A stretch of 64,000 bases of DNA from Urechis unicinctus (lineage: Eukaryota > Annelida > Polychaeta > Xenopneusta > Urechidae): positions 48,833,962-48,897,961 of the forward strand of contig CM067356.1 of NCBI GenBank assembly GCA_034190875.2. Reading direction: 5' to 3'. Position 1 is the first letter of the stretch; each line of letters opens with the position of its first letter. The notes beneath the pieces are model-generated. The model was not told the DNA's origin. It saw only the letters and a program-made list of their open reading frames with translations, and did no database searches. The position numbers and the translations under genes were made by a program. Shown in pieces: positions 36,685 through 48,434 of this stretch.

Positions 36685-39600
36685 GGGAATTAGCTGCAAA
36701 CCATCACAACAGTGCACATTGTTAGTACAATATTTGATACCTTAAAACAGTGTATCACAAATCAAGTTAACTTCCTCATTATAACTTGTGATGTTGTGTG
36801 GAAAATATAACTACTTCTGGGACTACTCTGTAATAGCCTCATGGCTACGGGGTACCGTTATTGGATCCCTCATTAGTCATCGTGGGGGGTCATGCAGGCC
36901 AGTTCAGAATCCACCTTTGAGCAGGAACCATCTCTCCTCCTCTTACTAAAAGCCAAATGGCATTCCTTTGGACGTACCTTCATAATATTCAGCGAATAAA
37001 GCATTTGGACTCAGTTAACGTGTGAGGTTTCATCAATGGCGATGCAATATGGCCAAACAAATCTTGAAAAGTCTATGATTATTTGAATGACAGCGTCTTT
37101 AAATATTTTGAAATTACACCTTTACCTAACATGATCACATCATACGGACTATGGTTAATATGTAGCCCAACAGACCAAGAGTCGATCGGGTACTCCCGGG
37201 AGCGCAAGCTCCACTTGGTTCATAAGAGCTATTAAAATGGACTATGGATAATAACCCATTTATCGAACTGAGCGATAATGTGTGCAAGCGCGAAGGTGTG
37301 GTATCGTGTTACTCCTGAGTTAAGCTTAAGCCGTTGCTTTCTCGCATGCTTTTTTGTCATCTCTTTGTGAACTATTTTAGTGGAATACTGAAGGCAAACA
37401 ATAATTCTACAAGCCTTAGTTATCACATAGACCATTAGCCTGATTAGCACCACTACAAATGTTACAAGACACTGTTACCTGCAATGACCGCTCAACAGTT
37501 CGAAAACCGCGCGTCCGTTCTTCGTTCTCGGGATATGCAAGCACGCTTTTACTTACTTTTTTTTATGTCGCATCCGTTTTTCAAAATTACGGGCCATTAG
37601 TGCGTAGCAGATTCCGCGTATAAACCACGATTTACAACCATAGGGCAGAATATTGCTATGACGCTATAGGAGGCATGATGCTGGGATGGAACGCCGCGTT
37701 TTTGAATAATCGTGGGCTGACTATCCCGAGAACGGGATCGTTTGTGCTAGTCCCGGCTCTCAGATGCTAATTTATCGCTCTTTATTGACTGCATCAGACT
37801 ACACGAATAATGAAGAAAGTGAAAATACTCCGACACAGCAAAACTTCGCGGAAAATAGCACCCTTTTTAGAAGTTAGCTCATAAGGAACAACAGCGACGT
37901 ACAGCTCATCATAATCCGTCATAGAATAGTTTTTAATGATAACACGTTAAGAGATTACTTTACAATCTTAAATATATATTTATGGCAGTGGTATAAAACA
38001 TATTTTAATGTATTTTTGCTACTCGTGTGTATCATTTAAAGGCATTCTCACTTTGTGAAGAAAACTAAAAATATGCCTACAACCAAAGTTGCCTGACTCT
38101 TCCCTGACCACAATCTATGTCTGCCTTTAACCACAACTCAAATTAATAACTTGACTTATCTCAAGTTATTTGGCAGCATTGTGTGCCTGTGCATCATCCT
38201 AGTAGTAATTTGCACCACATTGTTTAACCTTTGGCTAGCTAACCAGTGGAAATACTGTAAATATTCAGCATATTGGTCATGTGTATGCCATGGAGATAGG
38301 AGGAGGATAATGGGGCATGCGTATTGGGTGAGGCATTTACTCATTTTAAGTAACTGTATATGTCCACATATATATGATATACGCATCTTACTCGACGTAC
38401 TGTTTTGTTTTGGGTATAGGGGTAAATCTACCAGTGGTTTAATCTATCAGCGCCCACGGCAACACGTCATAATGTTGCTGGGGACTGTTTTGTTTACACA
38501 CCAGGTGGCAGTCTCGAAAAAAAGACACACTGGCTTTAAGCATCATGTTAATGACCCCTTTGAGTACGATTTGGACTATCTGTTTAATTTCAATGCGGTA
38601 CTTGTTGTTGTTGTTGTTGTTGTTGCATCAAGCGTCATATGGTTTTCAGCAACTATATACTATGTACAACGGATTTAAAAGCAAAACAAAGCCGTTACAA
38701 AACTAAAATATTTTGACTGCGAATACTGAAGATTCAAACAGCCAGTATCTGATAAATACTGAGCAGAGTTTGTATAAGGTACGCAGGCCACGATGAGATC
38801 TTAAAGTGCCCATCGAATTCGACCAAGCGCCCCTCGGCGCGCTCGCTGATATAACTGCATCTCTCACTCGACTGCTCGAGGTGGGATGGAGTTGAGAGGG
38901 ATCACCCTAGAGTTATTTACAGCGAGCTGATCTTCTAAGAACATCTAAAGATCGAGACGACGTGTCTTGCTTTGCTCCTACCCTATGACCTTACTCCTTC
39001 CCCTGCGTTACAAACGGAATAGACGGAGTAATATTGTGTAGATAGTCTGCAGCTTACGAGTCACAGCTTACAAAAACTGCGTACTTACTATGTCTTTGGA
39101 AAAGTAGTCAGTATCATTTGGAAAAAATGTCATGGCTTATTTTCCCTGAAGCTGAATAATTCCTTCGAATCACTGTATGTATTCTCAAGTATGCACGTCG
39201 CATCACTATTTGTATCCTCGAATAATCACATTGGCTTCTTTACGCATTGAAGAACCGACTATGAACCGTCTAATGTGTCACGAGGCGCTTGTCGCGGCGG
39301 GAACCACTGCTCGTACGGAAGGGCTTCACGCCGTTGATTCTCCCTATGTGTGGGTATTGCATGGTTTACCTTTTACCCCCCCCCCCCCCCTCCCTTATCT
39401 TGACTCAATTCACGGTTGCGAATCTTATCAGGTTACGGATGTGAAGTTGTCGTAGAGCCTTTGATCGCTCGGTGGGGGACGCATCGCGTGTTTGCAGTGC
39501 GTACGTTTGGGGTTGTAGTCGTACTAATGGCCTTGATAAGTAAATAACAAGATTAGCGGCAAACGGCCCACCACTGGAAATGTGTTAAATTCTTATTGGA

Positions 39601-40449
39601 TTGCTCATCAACTGCAAGCTACAGAAGTTTTAGTGCAATGTTTTAGTTGTGAAACTGGTGCTTTCTTGTATCGTATAATCTTAGCCTTTTCTGGAACTCA
39701 AATGCAGGGTTAGTTTCAATAGCTGACAAGCTATATCTCAAAAATCATGTTTGGAAATTATTGGATCGGGCAATAATATACACTCCAGTGCTGTACAAGA
39801 ATGTTCCCGACGAGAGAGTCCGCATGACGTTTACTTGCGCGATCGCAGTAATATTCTGCGTTCTATGAAAAAAAGTTAGACCAAGACGTAGGTTTGTGAA
39901 AAATTTAACTAACTTAAAGATAGTGCTTTTCTCTAAGATATACAATACAGCCCGCCGTATTTTAAAATCACTCGTCCAATAGGACCTGTGACGTCACATC
40001 GCAGGTGACTGTCCAAACTGTCTCCTTAACACCTTTTCGCTGTAGCATTCTAGTCATGTCTGGGAGGCAATATCTCATTGACCTTCTACGACTTACATGA
40101 TGTCATTAACAACCAAAGGTTTATAGATCACAGTAATCGATGCTTACTGCACCTGCCAATACACCAGAGTGCTGGATTGAGAAACAGGTTCCAGCCCTCA
40201 TGTTTTGCGTAAGGTTGTTCGAACACACCCTAATCAGGCGTTGGGACGTGATAATACCAGTGAAATACAGTCATCCACCAAAAAGAAGAAATTTTATTTT
40301 ATTGACACAGTTCCACACCCTTCTAGTCCAGTCTGTTTTTCTATGAACATTGTGGTGTTATATTGCATCATTGAGTAAGCTGTGTTTTTTTGTATTCAGT
40401 AACCATTGCTTGTCTGCTTTGTACAATTATACTGTTATTTGCCCGGCAG
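36685..40449. other. Intergenic, no gene recognised
   Basis: Upstream flank of the receptor gene. 37.5-37.8 and 38.8-39.5 kb are richer in CpG than the surroundings and may include promoters. A 175-codon plus frame at 38,151 begins with TTG, not ATG, and has no domain or codon pattern I trust. A run of C lies at about 39,377-39,390. Plus-strand pieces at 39,261 and 40,140 could be exons of the gene ending at 41,499, but their phases do not join. Confidence 0.4.
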
Positions 40450-41499
40450 ATGATTTTGACATCAGTGTTTGGGTGTATCCTCAAGATGGTGTACATTGGA
40501 CAGCAGTAGTAAGTATTGCTTATGTCATAAGATAAGTAACATATTGTGCCCCTTATTAAATCAGCTTAGAATACTGCTAAAATGATAGAAATGTGGCAGC
40601 ATTTAGTTTGTTGTCACATTATGTTAGCATATTTCATTGTAATTAGTGGATTTTAATGAGCATGGTGTAGAATGTGACATATAGCTTTGGTTTATTTATA
40701 TTATTTTTTTCCAATTTAGATACCTAACAATTCGGCATTAATAAATTGTCTGTGTAACTGGTACTTTGGAAAACTGCATTCTTACATTTAAATGGAAAGG
40801 GAATTATTGTTATGTATGTGTAACTGGTACCATGAAACAAGGCAAAATAAAATATTATAATTCATACGAATGAAAAACAAGAAGAGACACATTCAGTCTC
40901 ACTAGTGAGAACTTTTACTTGGAAGGTAATAGTATGTTAATGGTTTGTGGCAATATAACACAGATAATGAGTTTGCTTTAGCCCTCGTTATCAATCAATT
41001 TAGAATGGTATATTGTATGCATGCACATTATTAATTTGTTCTTAGTGAAATGTATTTTATGCTTATAAGTTGCAGTGAACCTGTTTGAACATATTAATGT
41101 GTCTGTTATCTTCAGTTGACCCAGAAGGAATAAAGTGGAGCTGTAACTTCTAATATCTCCATATCCCATGATATGAATATTGCATCAGTTGGTCCTTCTG
41201 GTTGCAGATTTAAACTACATAAACTGAGGCACGATACTGACACATTGGTAAGTGATAAAATGTGTTAATGTTTTTGAGATGTGATCTTTTGGTTTATAAT
41301 CTTTAAGGAGTTGTGTGGGCGTGGTAGAAACTCACTTTCCATGATTATTGATATCTTTGTGATACAACTAAATGTTTTCAAATGACAAAAAGATAAAAAG
41401 GCATTAACCCTTTGTGTACAGATGTACTGCAGCAAGTTCCCCTTGGGATGCACCAGATCAGACACGGGAGAATATATTCCATGCTTTGTGTTAGACTAG
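40450..41499 (+). CDS. 3' exons of an unidentified gene
   Basis: Three plus-strand pieces have good splice signals. At 40,450-40,508, an exon after GCCCGGCAG encodes DDFDISVWVYPQDGVHWTAV and ends at GTAAGT. At 41,208-41,247, an exon after GTTGCAG encodes FKLHKLRHDTDTL and ends at GTAAGT. The last, 41,422-41,499, follows GTGTACAG in matching phase, encodes MYCSKFPLGCTRSDTGEYIP plus five residues and stops at TAG. An AATAAA lies ten bases on. The joint between the first two does not match in phase (0 against 2), so at least one exon is missing between them; a candidate after CAATTTAG at about 40,721 would need a weak donor. I do not recognise the protein. A decayed gene is possible. Confidence 0.35.
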
Positions 41500-41508
41500 G
41501 ATGTTTGA

Positions 41509-41514
41509 AATAAA
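41509..41514 (+). terminator. Poly(A) signal
   Basis: AATAAA, ten bases after the TAG that closes the last exon of the unidentified plus-strand gene. Position and strand support that gene model. Confidence 0.45.
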
Positions 41515-41689
41515 ACTGTATCAGTCAAGCAGTTGATGTTATGTTTCTCTCGGTACTTACTGCTTCATGTGCCTGAAAATGGCATTTTTATGCATCAAAT
41601 ATTGTGATGAGAGCATCGTGGCACCTCTGTTAGCATGTAACATAGCAACATTCACTTCATGGTTGAGTTTTCTCCCAGACTCTACAACA

Positions 41690-41880
41690 TATATTAGCTG
41701 GTTGGTTTCCCTATAAAGCCTCATTACATGCACTTGCTGGTTTGTTCCCCTTTATAGCCTCATTAGATACACTTGCTGGTTGGGTCCCCTTCATAGCCTC
41801 ATAGCACACACATGCTGTGTGGGCCACCTATATAGCCTCTCAACATACACTTGTCAATATAGCATACACTTGTTGTGAAC
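41690..41880. repeat. ~48-bp tandem repeat
   Basis: CTGGTTGGTTTCCCTATAAAG followed by a CCTCATTACATGCACTTG-like tail recurs about four times with drift; TATAGCCTC is the best conserved word. It directly precedes the palindrome array. Confidence 0.6.
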
Positions 41881-41899
41881 TTGGGGTCTCCAATCATAT

Positions 41900-42475
41900 T
41901 TGTAGCGGAATCCGCTACCAATCATACACTTAGCAACCCTCTGGCATAGAACCATGCTGGTTCTTAGGTAGTGGGGTCCCATTGGGCATGTTTGGAATCA
42001 ATCAGTGCTATTTTTAGGGTATTTGCGGAATCCGCTACAATATCATGTTTTCCCATGGTTCTTAACTACTGGAACCCTCTGGCATAGAACCATGCATGGT
42101 TCTTAGGTAGTAGGGGTCCCACCACCTAAGAACCATGCATGTTTGGAAGCTGGGTCATTGCAGTAGCTAAGAACCATGGGTTTTAGGGTATTTGTAGCGG
42201 AATCCGCTACCATATCATGTTTTCCCATGGTTCTTAACTACTGGAACCCGCTGGCATAGAACCATGCATGGTTCTTAGGTAGTAGGGGTCCCACCACCTA
42301 AGAACCATGCATAATCTGGGTCAGAGTAGCTAAGAACCATGGGTTTTAGGGTATTTGTAGCGGAATCCGCTACCATATCATGTTTTCCCATGGTTCTTAA
42401 CTACTGGAACCCGCTGGCATAGAACCATGCATGGTTCTTAGGTAGTTGGGGTCCCACCACCTAAGAACCATGAAT
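41900..42475. repeat. Nested-palindrome satellite array
   Basis: A unit of about 120-172 bases is repeated in tandem. The word CGGAATCCG marks units at 41,906, 42,026, 42,198 and 42,361, with an outlier at 42,738. Each full unit contains three inverted repeats. One is GTAGCGGA-A-TCCGCTAC, with perfect 8-base arms. The second pairs GCTAAGAACCATGG with CCATGGTTCTTAAC around the first. The third pairs ATGGTTCTTAGGT with ACCTAAGAACCAT. GGTTCTTA or its complement occurs over a dozen times. No open frame of note. The strands could form cruciforms. I know no named family for it. Confidence 0.8.
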
Positions 42476-42702
42476 TAAACACCGATAAGTTGACTTGAAC
42501 GGGCTTCTGTGGTTATTAACCGTATTTTACGCTAAGAACCATGTCTTGGTAAAACTGACCGATTTGATCAAAATCGCCGACAATTCACATTACAGACTTT
42601 CCGATTCGCTTTGCAATGTGCTTATCCTTTTAATAGGCTTCTTGATGAATATATAACAGCCCAACTTTGAAATAAACACCGATAAGTTGACTTGAACGGG
42701 CT
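42474..42702. repeat. Direct repeat pair flanking the array's right edge
   Basis: AAACACCGATAAGTTGACTT followed by GAACGGGCT occurs at about 42,477 and again at about 42,674, identical over 29 bases. The second copy lies near the outlying CGGAATCCG palindrome, so the region may be an extension of the array or the duplicated flank of an insertion. Confidence 0.65.
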
Positions 42703-43231
42703 CCTCAATGCTGTGGGTGTAGTTCGTGGTTTATACGCGGAATCCGCTACGCACTAATACCTCAAATTACCTATAAATTGAAACTGAAACTAATCACTCT
42801 CCATGTGGGAGATCTCGCTGACAGGTCACGTGCACTCACATTCTCCATAGCGAGGCTGGTCGTTCCTACACACCTCTGCCGCGCTCTGCTTCATGAACAA
42901 CAGGTACGTACGTTATGACGCATGACATTGACTCAACAGGTAACGATGCTTTGAATACCTGGTAGCGCAAGAATAATCAGATACACATTAAACATGCGGG
43001 TACTCATCCACCCCACTTCTACAGCAGATGGTGGATGTGGATGTGGGATGTCTTCTTCCTGTAGCTGATCAACACAACACATGAGATCATGGACATGTAT
43101 GTGACATATATAAGTTGAAGATGTCTTTTTCCAGCACAATATCTATATAAAATAATAGCATATCCACCTCAAAATCCAGATGGGCTGGATTAGCGGGTGA
43201 TTGGCCTCCTGTTTCATTGCTTTGGCTTCAG

Positions 43232-43362
43232 AGTATTATCAGTGCTGACTATTGGCTCAATCAGGCACCTTCTACCATCACTTCATCCACGAGCGCGGCC
43301 TGTCGGTCGGAGATTATCATTTCAGCTGCAGACATCTCCTACAATGGAAAAATTGCATTACG
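43232..43362 (+). other. Orphan exon-like open segment
   Basis: Flanked by a GGCTTCAG acceptor and a CG-GTATGTG donor, this 131-base segment is open in the frame beginning SIISADYWLNQAPSTITSST and ending SYNGKIAL. No partner exon was found: the microsatellite follows within 20 bases. It may be a relic or chance. Confidence 0.2.
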
Positions 43363-43382
43363 GTATGTGACTGTATGATTTC

Positions 43383-43645
43383 CATACATACATACATACA
43401 TACATACATTCATACATACATGCATACATGCATACATACATACATACATACATACATACATACATACATACATACATACATACATACATACATACATACA
43501 TACATACATACATACATACATACATACATACATACATACATACATACATACATACATACATACATACATACATACATACATACATACATACATACATACA
43601 TACATACATACATACATACATACATACAGACAGACAGACAAACAT
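43383..43645. repeat. (ACAT)n microsatellite
   Basis: About 260 bases of almost perfect ACAT units, with a few CATG variants at the left and a short GACA run at the right. The Thr-Tyr-Ile-His and Met-Tyr-Val-Cys frames across it are artefacts of the unit. Confidence 0.97.
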
Positions 43646-46600
43646 ACTTATATACATACCCTGGTCTACCCTAATTCACCGCAGACTCCTTTGTATGTCG
43701 AGACGGAACGGTGCAGTGTATTCTGGGAACGAAATCGAACAGAGCTGCGCTCTGTTACATATGGTGATATGTTTCATTAATAATGTCACCTGTTTTATAT
43801 GTCACCTGTTATATATGGTGATATTGTTTCATTAATTATGTCATCTGTTTTATATGGTGATATTGTTTCATTAATAATTTCATCTCGATGTACAATATTT
43901 TGTATCATTGACTGTTGTATTGACGAAACGCCCCTGAGCATTCAAATAAGACAAATATTTCTCATTCATTTTCTGGATCTTTCACTTGTCAAATGTCAGA
44001 ATAGTGATAACGGACGGATTGAATCATGACATTATGAACCATGAATATAAATTTATTAGGCACACAATATAATCATTGTGTTGAATAGTCATAGCGGGAA
44101 TAAGGGCACGTCACTGGAGGGGCTATAATAGGGACACGGCCAGTATTAGGGTTCGGTGGGGATTAAGGGGCGGGGATACAGGTGGGGTCACATATGGTAT
44201 TTGTGTGGGATCACGAAGGGTTTTAGGAAAGGGTCAAAGCGGGAAATAGGTAGGGGTCACGTCGCGGATTATGATGGGGTAAGGTTGGTGTCGTAGGTTG
44301 GTGTCATAGTGGATTTAAGGGCGGGTTAAAAGAGCAGGGATTTGGTTGGGCATCTGGGTATTTACATCCCGTGCAATGCTTGTTATCCGCCCTGTGTATA
44401 AAGCATGAAAACACATTGCTATTGCTAGTGTGAATACTGGTTATGACTCGGAGCGTAACCGTAGATGACTATGCAGAGGATGCTTATTGACTGGTCCGCA
44501 ATGAGCTAACACCAGTCTGCTCCTTCAGGTCTCGTGCAGCTCAATAAATGGGTTCTCATCACATCTCATCACGAGATATATAACATCGAGTCCAGGTCAA
44601 TGGTGGGTTTCAAGTTTAAGGGATGTTCAAATATCGAAACACTCGATACGTTTGCTAATAACTGCGTCATACCCTGTCACCCAGCGGTATCCCCTGGGCA
44701 GATGTGAGCAGGTCTATCAGGTACCCTAGCTGCCCCCAGGGAGGTATCATATTTGGGTGTCCCACCCAGGGAGTGACAATTCCGGAATGGTGTTGTCAGC
44801 GGCCCTCAATACGTATTGCAGGATAAGCCAAAGCGCATACACATTCGAAGGGATTTCCCAAACATTGGGCGGGGAAAGGGATTTCACCTACAAAAGCTAC
44901 ACTAATAATTGTCTTAGGTGCGCTGTTAGATCCCTAGTAACAATTCATCAAGTATGATGTTATAGTCCACAAACACCTAAGAAACAATATTAATAACAAA
45001 CCTGCTCCAAATCACAACAGATGATGAATAACACCATCTGAGTCCAAATTTCATCTGCAATACAACCAAAGCAAAAAAAGACTATGTCTACTGATGTTCA
45101 CCTGAACATATTTGCTAGAGGCTCATTTCCCAGAATGCAACGGAATCAGTCACCGGAAGTAAAGAAGCCAGAAGGGGTTTCAAATCTGGTCTTCTTCCAT
45201 ACACAGCACAAGTAGATGCCAAAAGCTACATGATATATAGAGACTTTATGACAAAGGCTCTGTTCTGACAAGCCCAGAGGCATTCCAGCAACATGGGTGG
45301 TTTTTGGTTTTGTTATTATATCAGCTTATAGCGTCTTACTTGCAAGGACATCGACTCGCTGTTAGGAGCAGAAAAAGCACCAAACAATCGAATTAACCAT
45401 ACAGTTGATCTCTTATCCTCTTTTAAATGTATTTCCAGTGCATGTCAGTGATACATAGAAGCATTCGGGTGTAAATATCGGCGGTTGGTAAAACATTAGT
45501 TTTATAACTTCAAAAGCTCATTTATAGACGCTTGGTAAAGTTTTTATTTATGACATTCTTCTTTCAATGGCACAATTTCACCTGTATATTTGTATCATTG
45601 AAACAAATTAAATGCTTCACCAATCAACATCTATTTTCATTAGAAATTGGACCAAATGATTTTGTTTTCTTTGCACTTTCCTTTGGTCCTTCGTTACAGG
45701 GAGGGTTTCATAGCCCTGACTAGGCAAACGGGTTTGTGCAAAGTTGGAGATTGAAGTTGGAGTTGGAATAGTCCAAACATTACAATCTACTTCATCCATT
45801 AGCGTCATGATAATACCTCGACATTGAAAGTGCCGTAAAACCCTGGTATTTAAATTTCATCTGTGACTAAGAATGATATTGGTAGATCCTGCCAACTTGT
45901 GAAGTTGCCTAAATGACTATCTCTGCATTGCTCTTATGGCAAGGTAAATGGAGGGTATGCGTTTTAGTATTGATGTTGTTTCATGAAAAACATTATTTCA
46001 TGTGATCGAATTTCCAACATGGGGTAAATTCTGTTTTGACTCCGGTCTTTTGAATAAGGAAATCGTCCAGATTGACAACATGACGACGTTAATGCCATCT
46101 CTGGACGAGATCTCTCTTGACAAGCGATAACAAATTCCACGGATAGGCGCGCCCCAAAGGGTCTGCGAATGTCATGCACACATGTTGAGCTGTCATTGTC
46201 ACTGAAATAAAGTCCCGTGTATTGGTAGTGTAGCGACTAATTCAAGCAGATGGACCGGCCAAGTGTTATATGACCAGGGTTAAATGAGAGCGGTCAACCA
46301 GGTTTGAGTTCATATTTCCAACTCCAACAGCTCAAATCAAGGGATTTGCAGATATCCCTGTACCGATGATAGGCCTATACCAACAATGGATGTCGCCGTG
46401 GCACCTGCCGGCACATACTATGGGCCGAGAGGGGATAGGTTTGCATGTGTGGGGTGGGCTGTTGATGCTCAAGCATTATAAACCATATATTTTCGCCTGC
46501 ATGTAAACACTTTGGGTATCTTTTGCGGTGTACCTAATCAATACGATGGTCGTAACAATCATTACCATAAGCCATCTGTTGTAATACTTCCCAAATGTCA

Positions 46601-47246
46601 GGTGCATTAAATTACAGCACAGAACTGGTATTATTCACGCTTACGTTACAAGCAGTGGAAACGATGAGCAGATGGCATATTCAACAGAGAGAACCATTAA
46701 CACACTGCAGTTGGAGAAGTTATGTGTGTAGATGTCAAGAGACATATGCATCGAGTTTTAACTTCTGTTGCTAACAGGTGATTCTTGACGCGCTCTGATG
46801 TGGTTTGATTCTGGAGGCATTGATGCCGGAAATGTCAAACCCCTGAAATTGTCAACCTCGATCAAGGAAGGTCTTTGTTCGATTGTACTTTTGTTTTGTG
46901 ACAACAGATTATAAGCATTACTAAGCGTCAATTGTTTTCACAGGGTTTCCAATACCAATTAAGCTGCGTCTATCTCCACACCAGGTCTTGGCAACTTGTA
47001 GAAGCTAAGCTCAAGACTCCAAAATAAATATCCCCACCCTTTAGCTGTGACCATTGTTCAAATGGTGATTTTAGATATGACCAACAAGCAAGATATAAGT
47101 AGTATTTCTGGTCAACAAATAAAAAATAAATCACTCCCCTTTACCCACCAAATGTTATGCCTTTTCACCGCAGGACAAATACAATAACACATATCAAACA
47201 AGCAGTATTGCAACAGTGACATGTACACTGGATTGCTGCGTTGACA
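43646..47246. other. Intergenic, no gene recognised
   Basis: A short duplicated TATGGTGATATTGTTTCATT block lies at 43.76-43.88 kb, and a G-rich stretch (listed) at 44.1 kb. The rest shows only short frames. A 48-codon plus frame at about 45,996-46,130 is not supported by splice sites. Confidence 0.5.
44095..44345 (+). other. G-rich strand-biased stretch
   Basis: The plus strand is strongly purine and G biased, with repeated GGG runs separated by short spacers (for example GGGGATTAAGGGGCGGGGAT). It looks like a decayed array of GGGTTAAGG-like and GGGGTCA-like words, and the runs could form G-quadruplexes. Confidence 0.55.
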
Positions 47247-47417
47247 ATGAATGGAAGTAAGATCCAATTTTACCACATCGTTATGCTCGTGGCACTCTTA
47301 ACAGTTCACGAGGCAAACATGTACTTCGACAAAATGAAGCAAGATTCACTTGCAGAATACCTAAACGAAACAAATTTATTTTCCACTAGGAATCTGCATA
47401 TAAGTAAAATTTCTTGA
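47247..47417 (+). CDS. Possible small secreted protein or signal-peptide exon
   Basis: A 56-residue frame starts MNGSKIQFYHIVMLVALLTV, a good signal peptide that would be cut near HEA-NM. The remaining 33 residues are polar, with an NET glycosylation sequon. It either ends at TGA or splices out at the donor GTAAAA near 47,404, which would make it a first exon. It converges with the NTF2-like gene, 225 bases from that gene's stop. I do not recognise the sequence, and chance cannot be excluded at this length. Confidence 0.3.
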   Translation: MNGSKIQFYHIVMLVALLTVHEANMYFDKMKQDSLAEYLNETNLFSTRNLHISKIS

Positions 47418-47589
47418 ATTTCGCGAATGTTGTCGATTCGCCACCTGCTAAGCTAGTGCGGTGAACCCTTCGGGTATTTAGGAACGTAACCATCACACAA
47501 TCACTATTGTTGAATGATTTCTGCTTCTCCGTGGCAGTGACGTAAGCTTGATCGATGTTAGACGAATATTAGATGGGTTATAATAACTC

Positions 47590-47595
47590 TTTATT
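47590..47595 (-). terminator. Poly(A) signal of the NTF2-like gene
   Basis: AATAAA on the minus strand, 48 bases beyond the TAA at 47,643. It supports the last exon of the model. Confidence 0.6.
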
Positions 47596-47642
47596 TGTCA
47601 ACTTATTGGATTCAATCCGGAATGGCAGTGAAACATGCAGCC

Positions 47643-48434
47643 TTAAATTTCATTCAACATCACCCGGTAGAATTTAGGAAGGCCGTCTTCGAACTTGATC
47701 AAATCCATTCCTCTGCAGCCAAAAGATCATGCACGGTTAATCAGTGATGTGTATTTTTGAAATGATGTTAAAGTAGACAACATATAGTCTTTATCCACTG
47801 GGTTAGGTTCATAAAACCACAAGAGAAGCACATTTCCGCAATCCACTTATCATTGATCACAGCGCCTACCTGAAACCATGGTTGAAGGATGTGATCAGCA
47901 TTGCCAAATCGTTCGTGATTTCATTGATCTCAACGCATTTGACGGCAATATTCGTTCCAGTGTCATTCCGAAACGAACCCCGCAGTAGCGCTGATACGGC
48001 TGAGAATATCAAAGCACCGTGTAATGGGATTGATATTATCAATGACACTCATTACGTCACAATGGAAGAATCAAACTTACCATCTCGTCCTCTCACAGTT
48101 TCAGCTCCGTTTTTCATAAACACCACATCATCGGTGAAGTATTTATAGCTGGCTTCCAAGCTGCCATGCATGTATGTTTGAATTGCCGATTCTATCATTT
48201 CCTGTATCTGGTTCGCTCGATCTGGATTGAGAAACATATGACTCTGTTCAATTGTCAACATTGAAACATATGAAAAGAAATTAACTCCATGTTCAAACAT
48301 CGCTAAATAAACGGTAGGGTTTTCAAGATGAAATAATTAAATGTACCTTTATCGCCATTCAGAGTTTCACAAGCAGTACAGAGGCTGATAATAGCCATCA
48401 TTATCATCCCTTCACAGAAAACCTTCCCAAACAT
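47643..48434 (-). CDS. Secreted SnoaL/DUF4440-like (NTF2-fold) protein
   Basis: Four exons join in phase: 48434-48347, 48302-48081, 47999-47870 and 47712-47643, giving 169 residues. The first encodes a signal peptide (MFGKVFCEGMIMMAIISLCT), so the protein is probably secreted or lysosomal. Residues about 62-104 have the NTF2/SnoaL pattern: a helical start (IQEMIESAIQTYMHG), then YFTDDVVFMKNGAETVRGRDG, where the GRDG turn is typical. Residues about 118-140 contain the strand NIAVKCVEI and the ITNDLAML turn. The chain closes with GLPKFYRVMLNEI, in the place of the family's final WK(I/F)YRDMFN strand; the usual Trp is replaced. NTF2-fold domains bind small hydrophobic ligands or act as isomerases or dimer modules; no ligand or catalytic residue can be named here. 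Kept start: the only ATG that gives a signal peptide. Confidence 0.75.

Noticed and set aside
38151..38678. 175-codon plus frame with hydrophobic stretches
   Set aside because: It starts at TTG, has no early ATG with good context, no domain, and a Val run encoded by a GTT repeat. It is likely chance.
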